Part shown: one piece after another, positions 20,304 to 29,969 of the stretch | How positions within the stretch are numbered: the stretch's first letter is position 1 | Layout: the number at the start of each line of letters is the position of its first letter | NCBI GenBank assembly: GCA_027364845.1 | Contig: DAHXOO010000012.1 | Coordinates: forward strand, 1 to 60,103 | DNA length: 60,103 nt | Direction: 5' to 3' | DNA from: Pseudomonadota bacterium | GTDB lineage: Bacteria > Pseudomonadota > Gammaproteobacteria > Acidiferrobacterales > UBA6901 | Notes under the pieces: model-generated | Databases searched by the model: none | Told to the model about the DNA's origin: nothing | Seen by the model: only the letters and a program-made list of their open reading frames with translations | Position numbers and translations under genes: made by a program

Positions 20304-21530
20304 ATGCGGAACCGTAATCCATCATCTCGGGGCGTGGGCGTCGTGCTCGGACTTTGGCTCGCCGGAGTTTTCACGATCGGCCTGCTCGCTCGGGCGTATT
20401 CTCAGGGTTATGGCCCTCTTTTCGCTCTTGCAGGGGCCGTGTTATGGCCTTTCATATATTTCGCACTCAGCCCCTGCCGGTTTTTACCGAGATCGTTGCC
20501 AACCGGCATGTTGCTCGCTATGTCCGTCTTCACGGTGTTTGGTGGGTTGTCTGTCTATGTTAGTCCGGTCATGTGGGAATCGATGGCATATTTTTGCATG
20601 ACGCTGCTCGCATTTTTTCTGGCTCTACAATTTAACTCTAATCTGGAACCAGAAAATTATGAACTTGGACTTAAGTTATACGCATTGCTGACAACGATCC
20701 CGCTTGTTGCGTTTGCCTTTCACTACTACGAACCTGGCGTGAGGCTGGGAAACGGAAAGGGAATTCTTAACCCAAATACAGTTGGGATGATCGCGATGTC
20801 AGTAATTTTATCCGCAACCGCTATACGGCGGTTGATACCACGCTATGTCATAATGATTCCGGTCGCAGTCGTACTCATCCTGACGGATTCTCGTGCCTCT
20901 ACGGTGGCGGCGCTCAGCGGACTCTTTATCATTTTTGTGATGCGACTAAAGTCTGCACACAACAGGAAAAAGACCATTTTATTCGGCGTGGTTGCGCTCG
21001 TCCTGACGGCTGCGGTCTTTTTTTTCGGAGTCCTAGAAAACACATTTGTTTCTTATTTCGCCATTCATAGCAAATACCGCGGGCTCGGGACAGGCTTCAC
21101 CGGGCGATTTATCATCTGGCGCATCGTCTGGAGCCTATTTCTTGAAAACCCTATCCTGGGCATTGGCTTTCGCGCCCTTGGCCACATCGTGCGGATATCG
21201 GCTCATAACGGATATTTGAATCTTCTGGCCGAGATCGGACTGCCAGGTACTATCGCTGTCGCCTATCTGGTTTTCTCCGGTATCACGTCATTGCGAAGAG
21301 ACGCGCGTGATCCGCACTTGCTACCGCTGCTGAGCGTCCTAACTGGTCTCGCCATTGGTTATCTGATGCTGGCCATTTTCGAGCGGTATCTTTTAGATGT
21401 TGGGAACCCGACCTCATTGATCTTTATGCTGGCGATCTTGCGGCCGCGGCAGGCACGAAAGATCATTGATCGCCGGTCATGGGCCACACCAAGGCCAGTA
21501 AAAGGAGGCGTCCGTGAATGGCGGACATGA
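20304..21530 (+). CDS. O-antigen ligase/Wzy-type membrane protein
   Basis: 408 aa with 10-12 membrane segments and a periplasmic loop containing GNGKGILNPNTVGM and later ILGIGFRALGH and SAHNGYLNLLAEIGLPG. This last motif (H-N-x-Y/F-L-x-L-x2-E-x-G) is typical of the Wzy_C/O-antigen ligase superfamily. It would polymerise or ligate repeat units in the periplasm. It overlaps the next gene by 17 bases. Confidence 0.82.
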   Translation: MRNRNPSSRGVGVVLGLWLAGVFTIGLLARAYSQGYGPLFALAGAVLWPFIYFALSPCRFLPRSLPTGMLLAMSVFTVFGGLSVYVSPVMWESMAYFCMTLLAFFLALQFNSNLEPENYELGLKLYALLTTIPLVAFAFHYYEPGVRLGNGKGILNPNTVGMIAMSVILSATAIRRLIPRYVIMIPVAVVLILTDSRASTVAALSGLFIIFVMRLKSAHNRKKTILFGVVALVLTAAVFFFGVLENTFVSYFAIHSKYRGLGTGFTGRFIIWRIVWSLFLENPILGIGFRALGHIVRISAHNGYLNLLAEIGLPGTIAVAYLVFSGITSLRRDARDPHLLPLLSVLTGLAIGYLMLAIFERYLLDVGNPTSLIFMLAILRPRQARKIIDRRSWATPRPVKGGVREWRT

Positions 21531-22701
21531 GTCCATACCTTTGATCCGAGTGATCATTCAGCAGAATCAAATCGCACATTACCGGACCCGGCTATTCGAG
21601 CTTCTGTCTCAGCACCCGGAGATCCAGTTCACCGTTGCTGCCGACACAAAATCGGATACGCCCTATTTGAAGACCTATGACGGGTCCGTAGAGCGCAAGA
21701 TCCGCCATGTCCAGTGTGACACCAAGCTGATCCGCATCCCGGGTCTACCGACACTTTCCTGGCAGCCCCAATCGCTGGCCATCTTGTGGCGGGAGCGCCC
21801 GGATGTGGTCATCGTCATGGGATCACCGTATTCCCTAACAGCATGGGCTGCGGGAATCATGGGCCGCATCCAGGAAATTCCGGTGATCATGTGGGGGCAC
21901 GGACTACTCAAAGAGGAGTCCGGCCCGAAATGGTGGATTCGAAGGACACTCTACCGCCTCGCTGCAGGGCAGTTTCTGTATGGCAATTACGCCAGGAAAG
22001 TGCTGACCGCAAAGGGCTTCGACGCAGAGACTCTGCACGTAGTCTATAACTCTCTGGATTATGACCTACAGGAGGAAGTCATCGCCCAGATTTCCTCTGA
22101 TGACTGCGAAGCTTGGAGGCGAACACTGGGGATCGGCTCGCACGAAGGCGTAGTCGTCTTCACTGGGCGTCTTCAACCCGTAAAGCGATTGGATTTGCTG
22201 ATCCAGGCTGTCGCCACCCTAGCCGACCGGGCCAAGCGCGTGCATGTCGCTCTGATCGGCGAGGGAAGCGAGAAGGACCGGCTGGCGCGTCTGGCGAATA
22301 ATTACGGGATTACCCAACTGGTGCATTTCCTCGGCGAACGTTATGATGAGGATTACCTCGGACTGGCGCTTAGCAGCAGCGATCTGTCAGTAGTTCCTTC
22401 GGGCGCTGGACTGTCAGTCATGCACGCAATGATCTATGGCACCCCGGTATTGATCCATGATCGCGCCGAATTCCATTTCCCGGAATGGGAGGCGGTCAAA
22501 GAGGGGGTAACGGGCTTTTACTATAAATACGAAGATGTGGAGGATCTGGCCGACAAGATCGACCGGGCGATTTTCCCAACGCCGGCGAAGGTGGGCATGG
22601 CAGAGCAATGCCGCAGCATGATCCGCAACTATTACAACCCGCATCGACAGGTGGAAATCATCTCGACCGCCGTCAAAGAAGTCCTGGCCAGTCGAAAATG
22701 A
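21514..22701 (+). CDS. glycosyltransferase, GT4-like
   Basis: 395 aa GT-B protein. VVVFTGRLQPVKRLDLLIQA marks the start of the C-terminal domain. The donor-site stretch reads VPSGAGLSVMHAMIYGTPVL: the first acidic residue of the usual E-x7-E is replaced, so activity or donor type may differ from classic GT4. GTG 21514 is chosen because AAAGGAGG lies seven bases upstream. Overlap with the ligase gene suggests translational coupling. Confidence 0.8.
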   Translation: MNGGHESIPLIRVIIQQNQIAHYRTRLFELLSQHPEIQFTVAADTKSDTPYLKTYDGSVERKIRHVQCDTKLIRIPGLPTLSWQPQSLAILWRERPDVVIVMGSPYSLTAWAAGIMGRIQEIPVIMWGHGLLKEESGPKWWIRRTLYRLAAGQFLYGNYARKVLTAKGFDAETLHVVYNSLDYDLQEEVIAQISSDDCEAWRRTLGIGSHEGVVVFTGRLQPVKRLDLLIQAVATLADRAKRVHVALIGEGSEKDRLARLANNYGITQLVHFLGERYDEDYLGLALSSSDLSVVPSGAGLSVMHAMIYGTPVLIHDRAEFHFPEWEAVKEGVTGFYYKYEDVEDLADKIDRAIFPTPAKVGMAEQCRSMIRNYYNPHRQVEIISTAVKEVLASRK

Positions 22702-22707
22702 TGCAAT

Positions 22708-22723
22708 TTGGCTCCGGCCATGC
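22708..22723 (+). promoter_or_regulatory. possible sigma-54 promoter
   Basis: The 16 bases at 22708-22723 have GG and GC separated by ten bases with TGGC and TGC matches to the -24/-12 consensus. It lies in the 312-base gap before the next glycosyltransferase. PrsR in this window is a sigma-54 activator, so such sites are expected somewhere. One near-consensus match is weak evidence. Confidence 0.2.
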
Positions 22724-23013
22724 CGCAACTTGCAGCCTTTATGATCGACGCCTCATGCGGGGCGTTCTGGCTGGTCTTTCCAGATCCTACTCGCCCCACT
22801 ACAAACGGAAGCAAACACCCGGGCACTTTTCGGGAGACCGGTTGACTAACAAAGCGGTTTTGCGCCTATGGCACGACATTCCGGTGCCCCAAGCATTGTG
22901 TAACCGCTGGGTCGCAACTCGTTGCTGCCTCCGGTGCATTCTCGATAGTGCGTTCTGGATCGCGGGCGCGCACGGCCATAACCCATAACACACAAACTGG
23001 ATGTTCCCAGCGC

Positions 23014-24207
23014 ATGAAAATTATCCACGTCGTGGACTCACTGGACCCGGCGCAAGGCGGGCCACCCATGGTCGTAGCCCGGTTAGGGGCCGCACAGGCA
23101 CAGCTGGGACACGACGTTGAAATCGTCTCCCTGGAATCACATGGCAGTAACAACCAAGTTAACGTCTCGCTCGAAGGCATTCCGCATCTCGACCAGGTCA
23201 CCTTCACGCTGATCAAACGAGGTGGCCCTGTCGATCAACTCCTGGCAACCGCTGCCGGCAGGTATCTCACCCGGCGCGTACCCGAGGCAGATGCGGTACA
23301 TCTGCACAACATGTGGCGGCCCCTGTTGGTAGTGGCCGCGAAAACCGCGAAGCGGGCCGGCGTCAAATATGTCATCGCACCGCATGGGGCGCTTTCGCGG
23401 TGGTCCCTGGGACAGAAACGCTGGAAAAAGCAGGTCGCGCTAGCCCTCGGATGGCGAAAAATCTTGAATGAGGCTTTTTTCATCCATGCACTCAACGCCG
23501 ACGAGGTACGCGAGTCGGCCCCGCTACAGCTGCAACCGCCAGTCGAGATAATCCCTAATGGGGTATTTCCGGAAGAAATCGATAACCTCCCGGAGAAATC
23601 TACGTTTCGTGGATTGTACCCTCAATTGAAGGATCGGCCTTACATCTTGTTTCTTGGCCGGCTGCATTATAAGAAAGGTCTTGATTACTTAGCTGACGCA
23701 TTCAACAGGTTCGCCCGCCAGACGCCGTCTGCGGATCTGGTTGTCGTGGGACCGGACGGGGGCGCAGGCCAGATGTTCGAGGAACGCATCGCGCAGTTCG
23801 GCCTCACGGGGCGCGTACACATGGTCGGTCCGCTATACGGTTTCAAGAAATATGCGGCGATGGTTGACGCCTTATGTATCTGCCTACCGAGCCGAGATGA
23901 GGGTTTCAGCATGACAATCACCGAGGCAATGGGTTGCGGCCTGCCGGTGGTCATTTCCAGGAACTGTAACTTTCCAGAAGTCGCCGAGCTCGAAGCCGGC
24001 GAGGTCGTAGATCTCGATGCTGCCGCAATCAGCGCCGCTTTGCTACGCATGGCGACCGATGAAAACTGGAGGCATCGCGCAGGCCAAGCGGCGCGACAGC
24101 TGGTCTTGTCGCGATTTACATGGCCAACCATCGCGCAGAAATCAATCATCGCTTATAACACAAATCATGAATCTCGTCGAGACCAGTGGCAATCCTCTTC
24201 ACGGTAA
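23014..24207 (+). CDS. glycosyltransferase family 4
   Basis: 397 aa GT-B enzyme. MKIIHVVDSLDPAQGGPP is the typical N-terminal acceptor-domain start. ILFLGRLHYKKGLDYLADAF begins the donor domain and PSRDEGFSMTITEAMGCGLP has the E-x7-E motif. ATG 23014 is used because an upstream extension to 22948 is not family-like. The last codons and the stop are supplied by the left end of the downstream IS, yet the encoded tail (WQSSSR) equals the tail reconstructed without the IS. Confidence 0.85.
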   Translation: MKIIHVVDSLDPAQGGPPMVVARLGAAQAQLGHDVEIVSLESHGSNNQVNVSLEGIPHLDQVTFTLIKRGGPVDQLLATAAGRYLTRRVPEADAVHLHNMWRPLLVVAAKTAKRAGVKYVIAPHGALSRWSLGQKRWKKQVALALGWRKILNEAFFIHALNADEVRESAPLQLQPPVEIIPNGVFPEEIDNLPEKSTFRGLYPQLKDRPYILFLGRLHYKKGLDYLADAFNRFARQTPSADLVVVGPDGGAGQMFEERIAQFGLTGRVHMVGPLYGFKKYAAMVDALCICLPSRDEGFSMTITEAMGCGLPVVISRNCNFPEVAELEAGEVVDLDAAAISAALLRMATDENWRHRAGQAARQLVLSRFTWPTIAQKSIIAYNTNHESRRDQWQSSSR

Positions 24208-26126
24208 ATTTGTTCTCAAAGCCCGGATGCCCCGGTTACCGAGTTTTTCGTCATCCGCAAGTAGTCGAAGACCATACGGGTACGGAAGCAGAGTTTGCGC
24301 ATCATCCCGGCGATGGATTGAGTGGGTTTCTGGAAGGACTTGAGGATACCGACCGCGAAGCGGCGCAGGCGGGTGATGTTTTCCGGGCCGAATCCGGTGC
24401 GGATTCGACTGCGATCCTCATCGTAGTTCCAGTCGATGATGTAATGAACGCTCTCGATGCTCCAGTGCCCGCGGTTGATGGCCAGCACCCGTTGCGGTGA
24501 GGCCTGTTGCGGAGTGCGACTCGTGATCCCCAGAGCGGTCTCACGCGAGTACTCACCGGTCTTTTTATGGATGGATTCGCGCTCGATCAGAAACACCTGA
24601 CCGACGCAGGGGAAGTCGAGGTAGGCATTGAGCGCCGTCCGGCACCAAATCCGCCGCGTCTCGATGCGACCGTGATCGGCGGATTCGATCTCGACGAAGT
24701 CGGCGGCGTCTCGTGTCTCGAACAGCAACGCGATATCGCGTTCCAGCGTGGGTTGGTTGCCCTTGACCGTGAAATGATAGTGCGCCCGCCGCTCGACCAG
24801 ATAGGTCGCCAGCGCGCGCTGGGTCAGCAGGGCGTCGGCCGTGATGTCCTTGCCCGCGATGTTACAGCCGTCAAGCAAAGGGATCGCCATGCCGATTTCG
24901 TTGGTGCGCTTGAGTTCATCGCACCCCGCACCGGGCAAGCTGCCTACTTTTTTTGGGCGTGACAGATTCTGGATTCATGTCCGACCACGCTCAGGATGTG
25001 TGCCTGATGTCCCGCTTCGTCGACGGCATTCTTCATGGTCTTGCCATCGATCGCCAGGGCGCTGTCCTGCGTCCCCCAGGCCTGATTCCAGGTCGTGAGC
25101 GCCCCATCCAGCGCGCCCGGCTTGATGCGAACCAGGCAATCGCGAATGACAAATTCACTGGGGACGACATAGCGTCCGTGCTCACGCCGGCAGCCGAAGC
25201 GCATCCGGGCCTGCTGTCCCAGGGCATCGGCCCAATCAGAGATGACCTTATAGCCGCGCATGCCGCACAGGATAGCGCCCGTCGCGATGCCCAGCACCAC
25301 GGGCAGGCGATGGCGTCGCCCCTGCGCACGGCGTGGATCGGCAATGGACAGGAAGCACTGTGGCAGCGAGCGCATTTGCTCGGCATTCAGCATGATCTGG
25401 GGGGCTCCTGTGAGTTGAAGGTGATTCCGGTCAGGGTGGGTCAGGTGGCGCCTGGGATCGCGGCACAAGGGGCGAACAAAGACCCGCTTGGGGGCGGAGG
25501 CGATAGCGCTGTAGCCTTTTTGGGTACGTCGATACCCCTGGGTCAGGCCCAGTTCCATCCAGTTGGCGGCGCGATACACGCCGCCATGAAAGCGCCTCGG
25601 ATCGACAAAAGTCTCCAGCAGCAGTAACGGATGACCAAAGCGTGCCGGCCAATCGGCCACGACCCGGCGTTCGGTCAGCGACAGGACCCGCGAGCCGATA
25701 TTCGGCCGGTGCCAGTCGGGCAGGATCAGGAAACGGCTGTTGTTGGCGATCAGCTTGAGCCGGCCATACTGGGAGCGAAAGTCCCAGCCGATCCAGCGAT
25801 CACGCACGCCGCATTTCAGGGCGGCGGCCGATAGGCTCAGCTGCGCTACCCACTCTTCCCGCCAGGTCGCGACGTACCATACTGTTTCACCGATCTTCGG
25901 CAGCGCGCCCAGATAGTGATGTTGCGCCATCTGCGCTTGATAACGCCCTTCCTCGTGGCGCTCCACTGGGCGGACTTGAAGCTCCGATAGGGCTTCGCTG
26001 GTGAGTTTCGCCGATTCCATCCGGTGATTTATACCGGGAATCCCGGGCGTTGTCCAGCCTGCTACCTTAATTCTCTGCTTTCTATAACTATTTCCGGTAG
26101 GGCAAATTCACCGTGCAATCCTCTTC
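24189..26126. mobile_element. ISAs1-type insertion sequence with DruA-like domain; 12-bp flanking repeat
   Basis: Direct repeats GCAATCCTCTTC flank the element at 24189-24200 and 26115-26126. The enclosed 1914 bp begin ACGGTAAATTTG and end CAAATTCACCGT, an inverted repeat with one mismatch. A second pair of inverted sequences lies inside (GCCCGGATGCCCCGG near 24220; CCGGGAATCCCGGGC near 26034). Twelve bases is somewhat longer than the duplications I know for ISAs1, so boundaries could be shifted. Confidence 0.65.
24216..26020 (-). CDS. DUF4338 (DruA-like)-ISAs1 transposase fusion, in two frames joined at an A7 run
   Basis: The first frame (26020-24944, 358 aa) has an N-terminal DUF4338/DruA-like domain (HHYLGALPKIGETVWYVATW, ANNSRFLILP; about residues 20-190) and then the ISAs1 N-terminal region with the first catalytic D in LAIDGKTMKNA. 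The second frame (24938-24216) carries the rest: KDITADALLTQ with the second D and GHWSIESVHYIIDW with the E. The frames meet at AAAAAAAG near 24950, where a -1 shift joins them exactly. This could be programmed frameshifting, as in other IS families, or a simple mutation. If the shift does not occur the enzyme is inactive. Confidence 0.7.
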
Positions 26127-26685
26127 GCGCTAAGCTGCAGCCAGAAGTATGCAGACAGGTTGCCTGAGAACCGGCGTCTGGCCCGGTCCGGTAGATCTCT
26201 GTAGGGGACGACAACAGACTCGGCCCGGTAGATACCAGAGTCCAAGAGTGGGGGATAGCCAGAACCTCTGCCCAAACCGTTCCTGTCTCACTGTGTGACT
26301 GAACCTGAACCGGCGCCTCGCGCCGCACAAGGTCTAAGTCCAAGCACAGAGCTGCTGAGAAAATCGGTGATTTTGAATACTTTAAGGCGTAAGATCTTGA
26401 CAAGTGGCTTATAGACCCACGAAGGGAAACGAGCCGAATCAATGACCGTAGTCCAAAATGGAAACGCGGCCATATTAGCGTCTGCCGATAACTGCATAAA
26501 ATTCATTCAAACACTCCCTTGGGAAATCTGGACCGAACTTTTATGGCATTGATTGGTCTGCTGCAGACAAGACCGGGCCGCGTTTCCCACAAACGCGGAG
26601 CCACAATCGGTATGTGGACGATTGCGGCCGCAGGACCCAGCGGAACCAGAATCTCCCATTACAATCGTTGATTCTGCGAGTTCTC
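26127..26685. other. intergenic between IS and fnl operon
   Basis: About 560 bases with no supported gene. It begins with the displaced end of the glycosyltransferase gene (GCGCTAA would have been its original last codons) and should hold the promoter of the fnl genes; I could not place it. Confidence 0.35.
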
Positions 26686-27714
26686 ATGTTCACCGAAAAA
26701 ACCCTGTTAATCACTGGCGGAACCGGCTCCTTCGGCAACGCAGTGCTGCGCCGTTTCCTGGATTCCGACCTACGTGAAATCCGCATCCTGAGCCGGGACG
26801 AGAAAAAACAGGACGACATGCGCAAGCGTTACCACAACTCCAAACTGAAGTTCTATATCGGGGATGTGCGCGACTATCAGTCCATTCTCGGTGCCGTCCG
26901 GGGCGTCGACTTCATTTTCCATGCCGCGGCCCTGAAACAGGTCCCGTCGTGCGAGTTCCATCCGCTGGAGGCGGTGAAGACCAACGTGTTGGGCACCGAG
27001 AACGTCCTCGAGTCGGCGATCTCCTGCGGCGTCAAGAGAGTGATCTGCCTGAGCACCGACAAAGCGGTCTACCCGATCAATGCCATGGGAATTTCGAAGG
27101 CAATGATGGAAAAAGTGGCCGTCGCTAAGTCCCGTAACAGCAATTCGACGGTGATCTGCGCGACCCGCTACGGCAACGTGATGGCCTCGCGAGGTTCGGT
27201 AATCCCGCTGTTCGTGGAACAGGTACGGGCCAGTCAGCCCATCACGATTACCGACCCCAACATGACGCGCTTCATGATGACCCTGGACGATGCCGTCGAT
27301 CTCGTCCTGTACGCGTTCAATAACGGAAGCCCGGGAGACATTTTTGTCCAGAAAGCGCCTGCCGCCACCATTGAAACGCTGGCACAGGCCATGACCGGAT
27401 TGATTGAGGCACCCCGGCACGAGATTCGCATCATTGGCACGCGCCACGGCGAAAAGCTGTACGAAGTGCTGTTGAGCCGCGAAGAGATGGCCGCGGCACA
27501 GGACCTGGGGGCGTATTTCCGGGTGCCACCCGATCTGCGCGACCTCAATTACGGAAAGTTCGTCGAACAAGGCGAATCGCGGATTTCGGCGGCGGTCGAC
27601 TATAACTCACACAACACTACGCGCTTGGACGTCGCGGCGATGAAGGATCTGCTGATGAAGCTGCCCTTCATGCAGGCCATCGCTCACGGAGAGCCTGCCC
27701 ACCCGGAGGATTGA
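26686..27714 (+). CDS. fnlA: UDP-GlcNAc 4,6-dehydratase/5-epimerase
   Basis: First step to UDP-N-acetyl-L-fucosamine. 342 aa SDR enzyme. The NAD-binding motif TGGTGSFGNAVL is at residues 10-21. ICLSTDKAVYPINAMGISKA is characteristic of the CapD/FlaA1/WbjB dehydratases, where Met replaces the usual Tyr of YxxxK (N-A-M-G-I-S-K), as known for this branch. ATG 26686 fits the family; an upstream in-frame GTG or ATG does not. Two bases separate its stop from fnlB. Confidence 0.88.
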   Translation: MFTEKTLLITGGTGSFGNAVLRRFLDSDLREIRILSRDEKKQDDMRKRYHNSKLKFYIGDVRDYQSILGAVRGVDFIFHAAALKQVPSCEFHPLEAVKTNVLGTENVLESAISCGVKRVICLSTDKAVYPINAMGISKAMMEKVAVAKSRNSNSTVICATRYGNVMASRGSVIPLFVEQVRASQPITITDPNMTRFMMTLDDAVDLVLYAFNNGSPGDIFVQKAPAATIETLAQAMTGLIEAPRHEIRIIGTRHGEKLYEVLLSREEMAAAQDLGAYFRVPPDLRDLNYGKFVEQGESRISAAVDYNSHNTTRLDVAAMKDLLMKLPFMQAIAHGEPAHPED

Positions 27715-27715
27715 C

Positions 27716-28822
27716 ATGCGCGTACTGGTCACGGGCTCGCGCGGGTTCATCGGGAAGAACCTGGTCGTCCGACTGGGAGAACTGGCCGGGTTCGAGGCCC
27801 TGCAATTCGCTCGCGGCGATTCCGAGGAATCCCTGCAGACCCTCGTCCGGGAGGCCGGCGTCATCGTTCATCTGGCGGGGGAAAACCGCCCCAAGGATGT
27901 GGCGGCATTCGCGGAGGTGAACGCCGGCCTGACCCGCACGCTTTGCGCTGCGGTTGCCGCCAGCCGACGGAAGATTCCTCTGATCCTGGCCTCTTCGATC
28001 CAGGCGGACCTCGCCAATCCCTACGGCGAGAGCAAGCGCTCTGCGGAGCTGGCGGTGGAACAGCTGGCCGCCGAGCACACCAATCCGGTGGTGATCTTCC
28101 GTCTACCCAACGTGTTCGGCAAATGGTGCAAACCGAACTATAACTCGGTGGTGGCCACGTTTAGTCACAACATCGCCAACGATCTACCGATCCGTATCAA
28201 CGATCCTTCGGCCATGCTGCGTTTGGTTTACGTGGATGATGTCGTCTCCACCATCTTGCGGGAGATCGAATCGACGGCTCCGGGATTGCGCCGGGGCACG
28301 GTCAATCCGGAATATTCCATCACCCTGGGGGAGCTGGCGGCCCAGATCGAAGCGTTCAGGAACTGCCGCGCCAGCCTCGTATCCGAACGGGTAGGTGCCG
28401 GACTCACGCGTGCGCTATATGCAACCTATGTGAGCTACCTTCCGACAACCAAGTTCGCCTATGACCTGCCCTGCCACCGCGACGCACGCGGTGTGTTCGT
28501 GGAAATGCTCAAGACGCCCGACTGCGGCCAGTTTTCCTTCTTTACCGCGCTGCCGGGCGTAACCCGCGGCGGGCACTACCACCACAGCAAGACCGAGAAG
28601 TTCCTGGTCATCAAGGGCTCAGCGCGCTTCAAGTTCCGCCACATGGTAACAAACGAAACCTACGAGCTTTTCACCTCGGGCGAACAACCCCGGGTAGTCG
28701 AAACAGTGCCTGGTTGGACTCACGACATCACCAACATGGGTGCCGAAGAGATGATTGTGATGCTGTGGGCCAATGAAATCTTCGACCGCGCCCATCCGGA
28801 TACGGTCTCCAGCAAGGTCTGA
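27716..28822 (+). CDS. fnlB: UDP-2-acetamido-2,6-dideoxy-hexulose reductase/epimerase (Cap5F/WbjC type)
   Basis: 368 aa. The N-terminal SDR domain has VTGSRGFIGKNL (residues 4-15) and NPYGESKR (YxxxK). The C-terminal 110 residues form a cupin (GGHYHHSKTEKFLVIKGSA), the two-domain layout described for Cap5F, which epimerises and reduces the FnlA product. ATG 27716 has GGAGGA upstream and begins one base after the fnlA stop. Order fnlA-fnlB-fnlC supports the pathway assignment. Confidence 0.88.
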   Translation: MRVLVTGSRGFIGKNLVVRLGELAGFEALQFARGDSEESLQTLVREAGVIVHLAGENRPKDVAAFAEVNAGLTRTLCAAVAASRRKIPLILASSIQADLANPYGESKRSAELAVEQLAAEHTNPVVIFRLPNVFGKWCKPNYNSVVATFSHNIANDLPIRINDPSAMLRLVYVDDVVSTILREIESTAPGLRRGTVNPEYSITLGELAAQIEAFRNCRASLVSERVGAGLTRALYATYVSYLPTTKFAYDLPCHRDARGVFVEMLKTPDCGQFSFFTALPGVTRGGHYHHSKTEKFLVIKGSARFKFRHMVTNETYELFTSGEQPRVVETVPGWTHDITNMGAEEMIVMLWANEIFDRAHPDTVSSKV

Positions 28823-28823
28823 C

Positions 28824-29954
28824 ATGAAAAAGATGAAGGTCATGACGGTTGTCGGGACACGCCCGGAAATCATCCGCCTGTCGCGCGTGATCGCCAGGCT
28901 CGATGAACATACCGAACACGTACTGGTGCACACCGGACAGAACTACGACTACGAACTGAGCGAGATATTCTTCAAGGATCTCGATATTCGCAGGCCCGAT
29001 CATTTCCTGAATGCCGCCGGATCGACCGGCGCCGAGACGATCGGCAAGGTGATCATCGCGGCCGATGTGGTTCTGGCCGAGGAAAAGCCAGATGCCATGC
29101 TGGTACTGGGTGATACCAACAGTTGCATGGCGGTGCTGCCTGCTAGGCGTCGGATGATCCCAGTATTCCACATGGAGGCGGGAAACCGCTGCTTCGACCA
29201 ACGCGTTCCGGAGGAGATCAACCGCCGCATCGTGGACCATATCGCCGACATCAATTTGACCTACAGTTCCATCGCGCGGGAATACCTGCTGCGCGAGGGA
29301 CTGCCTCCAGACATGGTCATCAAGACCGGCAGCCCGATGAACGAGGTGCTGTCCCATTACCGTAAGGGAATCGAGAGCTCGAACGTTCTGGGCAATTTGG
29401 GACTCGAGGAAAATGGGTTCTTTGTGGTCAGCGCGCACCGCGAAGAGAACATCGAATCCGACCGGAACTTCGGCAAGCTGATAAGGCTGCTCAACGCGAT
29501 CGCTGAAGCGTACTGCCTGCCGGTAATCGTTTCGACGCATCCGCGCACCCAGAAGCGGGTCGATACCACAGGCACGAAGTTTCATGAGAATGTGCACCTG
29601 CTGAAACCCCTCGGTTTCAAGGATTACAACAGGCTGCAGATGACAGCGCGGGCGGTCCTCTCAGACAGCGGGACGATCACCGAGGAGTCCTCAATCCTCA
29701 ATTTCCCGGCGATCAATATCCGCGAGGCACACGAGCGTCCAGAGGGCATGGAGGAAGGGTCGGTGATGATGGTCGGCCTCGAGCTGGATCGCACGATGCA
29801 GGCCCTGGCGATCCTTGAAACCCAGCCGCACGGCGAGAAGCGTCTGCTTCGCCAGGTCACCGATTACAGCATGCCGAATGTCTCGGACAAGGTGGTGCGC
29901 ATTATCCACAGCTACACCGACTATGTGAATCGCGTAGTCTGGAAGAAGTACTGA
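28824..29954 (+). CDS. fnlC: UDP-N-acetyl-L-fucosamine synthase (WecB-like 2-epimerase)
   Basis: 376 aa, homologous to UDP-GlcNAc 2-epimerases. VVGTRPEIIRLSRVI at the N-terminus, HTGQNYDYELSEIFF, VFHMEAGNRCFDQRVPEE and LSDSGTITEESS are family signatures. Last in the fnl trio, so it should perform the C2 epimerisation giving UDP-L-FucNAc (Cap5G/WbjD). ATG 28824 overlaps the neighbourhood of the fnlB stop (one base between). Confidence 0.88.
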   Translation: MKKMKVMTVVGTRPEIIRLSRVIARLDEHTEHVLVHTGQNYDYELSEIFFKDLDIRRPDHFLNAAGSTGAETIGKVIIAADVVLAEEKPDAMLVLGDTNSCMAVLPARRRMIPVFHMEAGNRCFDQRVPEEINRRIVDHIADINLTYSSIAREYLLREGLPPDMVIKTGSPMNEVLSHYRKGIESSNVLGNLGLEENGFFVVSAHREENIESDRNFGKLIRLLNAIAEAYCLPVIVSTHPRTQKRVDTTGTKFHENVHLLKPLGFKDYNRLQMTARAVLSDSGTITEESSILNFPAINIREAHERPEGMEEGSVMMVGLELDRTMQALAILETQPHGEKRLLRQVTDYSMPNVSDKVVRIIHSYTDYVNRVVWKKY

Positions 29955-29969
29955 ACTGCGGCCAAACGC

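Noticed and set aside
22608-22988. Open frame between two glycosyltransferase genes
   Set aside because: It starts inside the preceding gene, has no ribosome site and no recognisable motif.
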